Shown here: piece after piece, positions 54,601-59,807 of the stretch
How positions within the stretch are numbered: the stretch's first letter is position 1
Layout of the letters: each line of letters starts with the position of its first letter
Assembly (NCBI GenBank): GCA_964431655.1
Contig: CAYSKJ010000002.1
Span: 10,214 to 70,020, forward strand
DNA length: 59,807 nt
Reading direction: 5' to 3'
Source of the DNA: CAYMEV01 sp964431655 [NCBI: uncultured bacterium]
GTDB taxonomy: Bacteria; CAYMEV01
Program-made: the position numbers and the translations under genes
Notes under the pieces: model-generated
What the model saw: the letters and a program-made list of their open reading frames with translations, nothing else
The model's database searches: none
What the model was told of the DNA's origin: nothing

Positions 54601-55078
54601 TATTCCTCCTGCAGGCAAGCTCACAGGGCCTGGTACAGACCCTTCCGCATACCAGGGGCAATGGGTTTGTCTCCTTGATCAGTTCAATCGCCTCCTCATA
54701 TTTGCCCATGGAAGCAAGGGCGATATAGCCCTGGATATCAACCCCGGCAGGGCATTCCTGTGTGCAGGGGGCAATACAGTCCGCATAATGGTTTGACAAT
54801 ATCAGTTCAAGGGCTGTTTTCCTCGCTTCCATAACCTTCGGGGTATTAGTCCTTATAACCATGTTATCGGCCACCGGGGTTGCACAGGAGGGTTTAAGGG
54901 TACGGAAACCTTCGATTTCCACTACGCATAAAAAACAGCTGCCGTAGGGTTTCAGCCTTTCATCATGGCACAGGGTCGGGATATCATCAATATTATTTTC
55001 CCTGATAACCTCAAGAACTGTTTTACCTGGGAGGGATGTATATTCTTTCTGGTTTATATTGAGTTTTATTTTATTCAT
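51650..55078 (-). CDS. 2Fe-2S / GltD-NfnB-like / NuoG-like fusion oxidoreductase
   Basis: About 1142 residues in three parts. Residues 1-75 form a 2Fe-2S ferredoxin (Cys 37, 48, 51, 65). Residues 95-165 hold a Cys-rich 4Fe-4S region (CIAPCTQEC, CGRVCTRPCELAC), followed by an FAD and NAD(P)H module like GltD or NfnB, with IIGAGPAGLSAGYYL near 200 and VVIIGGGNTAIDCSR near 345. From about 630 come two 4Fe-4S motifs (CILCGKCVRVC, CISCGECLDIC), then a CxxCxxxC...C domain and a molybdopterin-fold-like C-terminus as in NuoG and formate dehydrogenases. I chose the ATG at 55078, because AAGGGG is eight bases from it and only two from the ATG at 55084. It starts 12 bases after nuoF. It probably joins NAD(P), ferredoxin and ETF electron flow. 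Confidence 0.88.
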   Translation of the reverse strand: MNKIKLNINQKEYTSLPGKTVLEVIRENNIDDIPTLCHDERLKPYGSCFLCVVEIEGFRTLKPSCATPVADNMVIRTNTPKVMEARKTALELILSNHYADCIAPCTQECPAGVDIQGYIALASMGKYEEAIELIKETNPLPLVCGRVCTRPCELACRRNNVDEGLAIDFLKRYCADIDMVSRYRKIKEPEKPNGKRVAIIGAGPAGLSAGYYLSLQGFECEIFERLPEPGGMLRWGIPAYRLPRDVLAKEISFITDMGVKIHTGREWGRDFTLKSLKRDFDAVFIGIGSQKSTSMRIKGEEHPDILEGIIFLRDFEKGVYEIMGKKVVIIGGGNTAIDCSRTALRLGADKVILLYRRTRKEMPANDMEIAEAEKEGVEMHFLSAPVSAEIDSKGIFLGLNCIKMELGEPDASGRRRPVPVENSEHLLACDMVISAIGQQTDLAFLKLARQKEDEPLEEKLAYTKWNTFEADEHNLQTSLPGIFAGGDIVTGPWIAINAIAEGRKAANGISLFLSGKAFIENRGDFYSLRKNLSDKEYVPEVENAGKRAVMPELPLNDREGSFQEVELGLKAEDIFKETGRCLSCGCLAVFDCDLKKYAGEHKINLSDFKNRAEFRDQPLKEVHPFINYELNKCILCGKCVRVCDEVRGVWAISFTKRGFNAEIQPVLDRPLLESDCISCGECLDICPVGALSEQYPSRMPGPFVFESHKSNCILCSNLCNISYLSKAGTPLSIRAEDHALTPRSLCLKGRFGLTRLHEDYTQQDIRDIQKEQIKEMAYKIKAIKGKKTGLYLSPYTTNEEGVLLRKLARALGIRSPGILSAYLPKEVLAHAQKPELIKEADLVIALNPDRNQGNPVMDVILRGMKAQQKDIIVLCGDAERIWNSGFDTVDAESDKDLEILIYTVLRKLGAEESVALHPGYQTIRDTGSKAVSGKIQQDAGKILEALEKHSRISLAANYCSVNAVILLDMLRMALEGTKEARLHLFDDGINLKGLYDAGFYSPLDRDISAGIFYGENPYLDSRLKDFADSLQARFFLDEFNPGTPDPYVKLPPFFHNSGSFTLFDKSSLKLESIPFHRPSYSRTEILKMLLDELEKGKQADESPLESEDCGIQAREIYQTNTLKVKMDEFIKKYKLRQIRRIL

Positions 55079-55090
55079 TGTCATATCCCC

Positions 55091-56854
55091 TTATTCTTTT
55101 ATAATTGCAGAAAACCTGCAGCTATCAAGGCATTTACCGCACTTGATGCAACTGGACTGGTCAATCATGTGAAGTTTTTTTACCTCTCCGCTTATTGCGT
55201 CAACCGGGCATACCTTTGAGCACAGCGTGCATCCCACGCACCGGTCTGCAACTATTTTGAAAGTTATAAGGCTTTTGCAGGATTTAGCCGGGCATTTCTT
55301 ATTATATATATGTTCCTCGTATTCCTCTCTGAAATATCTGAGGGTGGTGAGTACAGGGTTCGGCGCAGTCTGTCCCAGACCGCACAGGCTGTTTTCCTTT
55401 ATCTGGGATGCCAGTTTCTCAAGGATTTCCAGATCCTGCTCTTCCCCACGGCCTTCGGTAATCCTCTGAAGTATCTCCTCCATCCTCTTGGTGCCTATTC
55501 TGCAGAAGGTGCATTTCCCGCAGCTCTCCTTCTGAGTAAAGCTCAGAAAATACTTGGCTACCTCCACCATGCATGTATCCTCATCCATAACGATGAGTCC
55601 GCCGGACCCCATAATAGCACCGGTAGCTGTTATTGACTCATAATCTATGGTAGTATCCCCCAGGCGTGCCGGAATACAGCCCCCGGACGGACCTCCCATC
55701 TGCACAGCCTTGAACTTCCGGTCTCCAGCAATGCCGTCGCAAATATCATATACAATTTCATTTATGGTAATACCCATGGGTACTTCAACCAGACCGCTTC
55801 TCTTTATCTTGCCGGCCATGGCAAATACCTTGGTTCCCCTGCTCTTTTCTGTTCCGTATTTAGCATACTCACGGGCGCCATTAAGGATTATCCAGGGTAT
55901 GTTTGCGTAGGTCTCGACATTATTTATATTTGTGGGTTTTCCCCACAGGCCCTTTTCCGCCGGGAAGGGAGGCCTTATAACCGGCATTCCCCTTTTACCC
56001 TCAATAGATGCAATAAGGGCAGTCTCCTCACCGCAGACAAAAGCACCGGCGCCTTCCTTTATATGTATGTCAAAATTAAAATCTGTTCCAAGAATGCCCT
56101 GCCCCAGAAAACCCCTTTCTCTGGAGTCTTCCAGCGCTTTTCTCAGCCTCTGGACTGCCTTGGGGTATTCGGCCCTGACATAAATGTACCCTTCATCCGC
56201 CCCTATGGCATAGGCACATATCGTCATGCCCTCCAGTATGCTGTGGGGGTCCCCTTCCAGGGTGCTCCTGTCCATGAATGCTCCGGGATCACCTTCATCC
56301 GCATTGCAGATTACATATTTTTTGTCGCCCTGGTTTTTTCTGGCAAGGCTCCATTTAAGACCTGTGGGAAAACCCCCGCCTCCCCTGCCCCGCAGGCCGG
56401 ATTCTTTTACCTCCGTTATAACCGATTCCCAGGACATATTCTTTAGAGCCTTTTCCAGGGCTTTATAACCATTATCCCCGATATAATCATCTATGGATTC
56501 CGGATTTATAGTTCCTGCCCTTCCCAAAACTATTTTTACCTGCTTTTTAAAGAAACTGTCGTGGGCAGTCTCGAAACTACCGGAACTGACAATATATTGT
56601 TCAACAGGTATGCTGTTTACCAGGTGGCTTTCTATTATATTGTCCAGTTTTTTCTCATCAAGATTTCCGTAAAGATAGTTCCCGTTCTGGTCAATAACCT
56701 CCACCAGGGGTTCATTGTAGCACATGCCTATGCATCCTGTAGGTATGAGCCGGACTTTGCCCTCCGTCACCAGGGGATGGAGGGAAAGCTTTTCATAAAG
56801 AACCTGTGCGCCTGCTGATACCCCGCAGCTTGATAAGCCTACTTTAACTTGCAT
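55091..56854 (-). CDS. nuoF: NuoF/HydB-like NADH-binding flavoprotein
   Basis: A 587-residue subunit. An N-terminal thioredoxin-like 2Fe-2S domain (about 1-90, Cys in SSCGVS and TGCIGMC) precedes the FMN and NADH core with GRGGGGFPTGLKW and NADEGDPGAFMDR. A 4Fe-4S site has ESCGKCTFCRIG and a later Cys. Two further 4Fe-4S motifs end the protein (CVGCTLCSKVC, CIKCGKCLDSC). This extended form is that of HydB, NfnA-linked and Stn-type proteins, not complex I NuoF. The start at 56854 has AGGTG six bases upstream; a longer frame to 56896 would overlap nuoE by 53 bases. Confidence 0.93.
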   Translation of the reverse strand: MQVKVGLSSCGVSAGAQVLYEKLSLHPLVTEGKVRLIPTGCIGMCYNEPLVEVIDQNGNYLYGNLDEKKLDNIIESHLVNSIPVEQYIVSSGSFETAHDSFFKKQVKIVLGRAGTINPESIDDYIGDNGYKALEKALKNMSWESVITEVKESGLRGRGGGGFPTGLKWSLARKNQGDKKYVICNADEGDPGAFMDRSTLEGDPHSILEGMTICAYAIGADEGYIYVRAEYPKAVQRLRKALEDSRERGFLGQGILGTDFNFDIHIKEGAGAFVCGEETALIASIEGKRGMPVIRPPFPAEKGLWGKPTNINNVETYANIPWIILNGAREYAKYGTEKSRGTKVFAMAGKIKRSGLVEVPMGITINEIVYDICDGIAGDRKFKAVQMGGPSGGCIPARLGDTTIDYESITATGAIMGSGGLIVMDEDTCMVEVAKYFLSFTQKESCGKCTFCRIGTKRMEEILQRITEGRGEEQDLEILEKLASQIKENSLCGLGQTAPNPVLTTLRYFREEYEEHIYNKKCPAKSCKSLITFKIVADRCVGCTLCSKVCPVDAISGEVKKLHMIDQSSCIKCGKCLDSCRFSAIIKE

Positions 56855-57347
56855 TTCTGTCACCTGACCTTTCTTTGTCTTCATAATAGCTGTCAATAAT
56901 CTTTTTCAGCTGTTTCGGGGTAAGCCGGCCATATGTCCTGTCATTTATCATTATTACCGGCGCAAGAGAACAGCATCCGAGACAGGCCACGGTAAGGAGG
57001 GTAAACATGCCGTCCTGGGTTGTTTCTCCGTCCTTTGCCTTCAGAAGACCTGACAATTCTTCATAGATCTGCTCCGAGCTGTTTATATGACAGGCGGTAC
57101 CGTCACATACCCTTATAACATTTTTCCCGAGGGGAATAAGCCTGAACTGGCTGTAAAATGTTATAACACCATAGATATGGCTACGGGATACCCGGGTCCA
57201 TTCTGATATCTCTTCAATTGCCTTTTCAGGAATATAGCTGAAGCTTTCCTGAACGTGCTGAAGAAGGGGTATGACGGACTTAGGGCTTTTTTCATAACCT
57301 GAGCTGGCGATGCACTCAGCTATGCTGTCTGTTTTAGCATGGTTCAT
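56844..57347 (-). CDS. nuoE: NuoE/HydC-like 2Fe-2S subunit
   Basis: A 167-residue thioredoxin-like 2Fe-2S protein. The cluster ligands are in CDGTACH and ACLGCCSLAP. The helical N-terminus (VIPLLQHVQESFSYIPEKA) and ITFYSQF are typical. GGAGG lies nine bases before the ATG. It opens the redox run and overlaps nuoF by 11 bases. It is separated from holA by 78 bases, in which I see no convincing promoter or terminator, so transcription from upstream is possible. Confidence 0.94.
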   Translation of the reverse strand: MNHAKTDSIAECIASSGYEKSPKSVIPLLQHVQESFSYIPEKAIEEISEWTRVSRSHIYGVITFYSQFRLIPLGKNVIRVCDGTACHINSSEQIYEELSGLLKAKDGETTQDGMFTLLTVACLGCCSLAPVIMINDRTYGRLTPKQLKKIIDSYYEDKERSGDRNAS

Positions 57348-57425
57348 TGCATAAAACCTCCGATTCAGGGTTAATAATCAATACAGGTTTTGCTATGGAT
57401 TTTTATAGCATTTATTTGGGATCAT

Positions 57426-58709
57426 TCAAAAATAAATCATTGAAATAAGGTCGAAAAGATTGTTTTTTATATTTGCTTTTGAACTTTTCATTGATTTATC
57501 CAGTTCAGATATCCTGATTACTATATCCTGAAGCCTTTCTGCATTGTGCTTCCGGGCCCATCGGAAGACCTGATAGGCACGGTAGGGGTGGGATGCAAGA
57601 ATATTTACGCCTGCACTGCTGATCCATCTGCCCTCTTTTTTCATCTGCTCCGCAATACCTGGATAGGTATTGGCCTTAAAATAATTATAGCCCCTTTTTT
57701 CTATGTCTTTCAGATTATACCTGGAAATAATCTCATTTGAAAAAAGGGCATGGTGCAGGAAGGATGTCATCTGGGGAAGCAGTACAAATATGAAACTTTC
57801 CCTGTCTATTCCTTCAATAATAAGGCTCCCCCGGTAGATGTCCATTATAATACCGAAGGATGTATTAAAATCCGAATCGAATATCTGGTTTATTACATGA
57901 AATATATCTGCAGTGGATTCCTTTTTGACATTTTCTAATATGCATTCGTCATCAATAATACTGTCTTTTACCAGTGATTTAAGCTTGCCAAGCTCATTTT
58001 TGATTGCATCTATCTTGTTGGAGGTGAATTCGCAGAGCAGAGAAAGCGCATGGTCAGTGATCCTGATACCATTAGTCCTGGCATATTCAGAGATAAAACT
58101 CTTTACCGAAAGGTTGACCGGCTGATAACCGAACCCCTTTTTCCCCTTTACCAGGTCAAGCCTTACGGATATTTTCAGCATATTTTCCATTCTGCCTTTA
58201 TCATCCCTTTCAGACGCGACAATAAATACCAGATTGTATTCATTGGTGCGGGCCAGGAGAAACTTTTCAACATCCACCGTGCTTTCCGAAATATCCATGT
58301 CAAGAAGGTCCTGGAGCCTTTGCCTTTTGGAAAAAACCACAATCTTATCAAGCCCCAGCTCTGAATACGTCTTTTTATCCATTCTGTTTACAGCTTCATC
58401 GATGAATTCCTGGATATCTGTATCCCCTGCAAGGTTATACAGGTATTTAACAGCTCCCCGGGGATTTTTATCCAGGGACAGGCTTTTTGATTCCCTCTTC
58501 TTTTCCGCAGTAAACAGGTTCTCGACAATAAAAGCCCTTTTTACCCTTACCAGAGGGTTTGATGATATTTCGAATAAAAGCTTTTTTGTCCCGGTCTGAT
58601 TTATATCATATTCAAGAATCTGTTTTATATCAGGGTACATTGCCTCTATCTTGTTCTTCAAGAGATCAATGCTGTCAGTTTCGACAATATGTAGAAAGCT
58701 ATTCTTCAT
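57426..58709 (-). CDS. holA: DNA polymerase III delta subunit (clamp loader)
   Basis: A 427-residue protein with the HolA layout: an N-terminal AAA-like domain without Walker motifs, a middle three-helix region (FISEYARTNGIRITDHALSL, then KIDAIKNELGKLKSL), and a C-terminal collar domain (HALFSNEIISRY to NILASHPYRAYQVFRWARK). It opens the sliding clamp. It is longer than usual (about 340), through an insert in the N-terminal domain. It overlaps the membrane protein gene upstream by 11 bases. Confidence 0.82.
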   Translation of the reverse strand: MKNSFLHIVETDSIDLLKNKIEAMYPDIKQILEYDINQTGTKKLLFEISSNPLVRVKRAFIVENLFTAEKKRESKSLSLDKNPRGAVKYLYNLAGDTDIQEFIDEAVNRMDKKTYSELGLDKIVVFSKRQRLQDLLDMDISESTVDVEKFLLARTNEYNLVFIVASERDDKGRMENMLKISVRLDLVKGKKGFGYQPVNLSVKSFISEYARTNGIRITDHALSLLCEFTSNKIDAIKNELGKLKSLVKDSIIDDECILENVKKESTADIFHVINQIFDSDFNTSFGIIMDIYRGSLIIEGIDRESFIFVLLPQMTSFLHHALFSNEIISRYNLKDIEKRGYNYFKANTYPGIAEQMKKEGRWISSAGVNILASHPYRAYQVFRWARKHNAERLQDIVIRISELDKSMKSSKANIKNNLFDLISMIYF

Positions 58710-59703
58710 CTTGCATTTTGTTTACTTCTTTTAGTTTCAGGTTTTCCTTGTTAAAAAACAGGAAACCCACAAGAATCATAGGCAGCATCTGAGAAATATG
58801 CAGGACTATGGCAAAGCTCCCAATGCTTGATATATTAGGGGAATATACCTTCAGGGCAAACTTCGCTGCTGCATGGTAGGGACCTATATAACCAGGGCTT
58901 GATGGCAGGGTGATGCCTATGGCAATCAGTATTACAGTCAGCATCGCTGCCCTTAAAGGCAGTTCCTTCAGGTCTTCAAAGCAGAAAAAGGCATAATAGA
59001 CATTAAGTATTACAGGAAGCCACACCCAGACGGAAAGCCACATCAGCTTCAAAAGGAATCTGGGGCTTTTAATGCAGTGGGATGCTTCCAGAAAGCGCTT
59101 CAGGATATTCTCTGCCTTTTCTCTGCCGTTTTCGTTCAGAAAAAAGAGCATCTTTCTGAAAATCCTGCTGAAAAAGTCTTCCTTAATCAGAATTATGAAG
59201 AAAAGCACAAAGGGAATGGTCGCCGCTACAGAGCCCAGGAGGAGGGTATTTCTGAGCTGTGCAGACACTGAATCATTCTTTATTAGAGTAATTATGAAAA
59301 ATGCAATAAAAATTACCAGCATGAAAAATAGATCCAGTATCCTTTCCAGAAAAACCAGGCCTATGGATATTGAGAAACTGGATCTGGTCTTCTGATTGAT
59401 AGTCCTTGCCTTGAGAAACTCACCCAGTCTTGCGGGAAGGACGCCGTTTCCGAAATAGCCTATCATAATTGCTGAGAAGGAATCCCAGAACCGCAGGGAG
59501 ACCTTCTTCTGCGCCATTACCCTGAAACGGTATGCCCTTATGAACAGTCCAAGCCACATTACCGCCTGGCTGGGGACCAGCCACCAGTAATTGGCTTCTT
59601 TAAGCGCATTTTTTATTTCTCCGAAGTCCATGTTGTGAAAGGTTATATACAGGAAAAAAGCGCTTATAACCAGTCCGAGAATTAGTTTTATATAATTTTT
59701 CAT
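58699..59703 (-). CDS. YbhN/UPF0104-family membrane protein (flippase-like)
   Basis: A polytopic inner-membrane protein of 334 residues with about eight helices. It belongs to the group related to the N-terminal domain of lysylphosphatidylglycerol synthase. IRAYRFRVMA, GYFGNGVLPARLGEFLKA and the later LPSSPGYIGPYH are family hallmarks. Relatives are thought to move lipids or lipid-linked intermediates. The ATG overlaps the stop of the upstream FAD-oxidase gene (ATGA), so the two are translated together. Confidence 0.9.
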   Translation of the reverse strand: MKNYIKLILGLVISAFFLYITFHNMDFGEIKNALKEANYWWLVPSQAVMWLGLFIRAYRFRVMAQKKVSLRFWDSFSAIMIGYFGNGVLPARLGEFLKARTINQKTRSSFSISIGLVFLERILDLFFMLVIFIAFFIITLIKNDSVSAQLRNTLLLGSVAATIPFVLFFIILIKEDFFSRIFRKMLFFLNENGREKAENILKRFLEASHCIKSPRFLLKLMWLSVWVWLPVILNVYYAFFCFEDLKELPLRAAMLTVILIAIGITLPSSPGYIGPYHAAAKFALKVYSPNISSIGSFAIVLHISQMLPMILVGFLFFNKENLKLKEVNKMQDEE

Positions 59704-59807
59704 ATTTCAAAAATCTTGCCCGGATTCATTATACCCCTGGGGTCAAAAATCCTTTTAATTTGTTTCATGATATCTATGACTCTGCAGTCCAGCTGATATT
59801 TTAAAAA
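59700..59807 (-). CDS. FAD-linked oxidase (GlcD/LctD type), C-terminal end only
   Basis: Only the last 35 codons are in the window. They read MKQIKRIFDPRGIMNPGKIF near the end, the standard C-terminus of FAD-linked oxidases such as glycolate oxidase GlcD and the D-lactate dehydrogenase LctD. The stop overlaps the start of the YbhN-like gene. The family is well supported, the substrate is not. Confidence 0.75.
   Translation of the reverse strand, partial: FLKYQLDCRVIDIMKQIKRIFDPRGIMNPGKIFEI

Overview
The window looks like chromosome from an anaerobic, diderm-type bacterium. It carries a class A penicillin-binding protein, lipoproteins with lipoboxes, an AMIN-domain envelope protein, a sodium-pumping NQR core, and a large NuoEF/GltD/NuoG-like plus EtfBA electron-transfer operon. 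Codon use favours AGG for arginine and ATA for isoleucine, base composition is moderate, and genes are tightly packed in long operons with overlapping stops and starts. TTG starts with good ribosome binding sites recur. I cannot name the lineage from the sequence alone; a spirochaete-like or uncultured candidate phylum is possible. I saw no rRNA, tRNA, phage, insertion sequence or CRISPR array.

Layout from left to right. 1-2035 (minus) is a secreted M6-type metalloprotease that runs off the left edge. 2328-9582 (plus) is a five-gene run: leuS, dgt, a HAD phosphatase, a metallophosphoesterase and PBP1A. 9604-11223 (minus) holds a response regulator and a REC-histidine kinase hybrid whose phospho-accepting His is replaced by Tyr. 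11469-18493 (plus) is a riboflavin operon (AMIN membrane protein, ribD, ribE, ribBA, ribH, nusB, a phosphoesterase, a CheY-like regulator and a DUF167 protein). 18498-21084 holds a methyltransferase, a decayed repeat-protein fragment, a duplicated hairpin element and a sensor-like gene with an apparent ATC start. 21340-29649 (minus) holds two giant paralogues with soluble-adenylyl-cyclase architecture (two cyclase domains, an ATPase and TPRs).

29960-35013 contains a hydrolase remnant, two small unknown genes and nqrBCDEF without nqrA. 35108-40677 (plus) encodes a glycosyltransferase, a DinG-type helicase fused to a JAMM domain, an HD phosphohydrolase and an isolated LeuCD-type dehydratase. 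40727-43033 (minus) is an Asp-box secreted protein sharing C-terminal repeats with the left-edge protease. 43344-47864 (plus) holds a CFI-box TPR protein, a divergent methionyl-tRNA synthetase and a sulfatase-like enzyme. 48064-49824 (minus) holds two lipoproteins.

The most notable region is 49892-59807 (minus): the end of a FAD-linked oxidase (GlcD/LctD type), a YbhN-like flippase, holA, then nuoE, nuoF, a 2Fe-2S/GltD/NuoG fusion, etfB and etfA. The last five genes look like one redox machine in which an ETF is wired to an Stn-like (NuoE, NuoF and NfnB-like) NAD(P) module. The linked FAD oxidase suggests a 2-hydroxyacid such as lactate as donor. NADH made there could feed the NQR core at 31144-35013. 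These functional links are inference from gene content and order.
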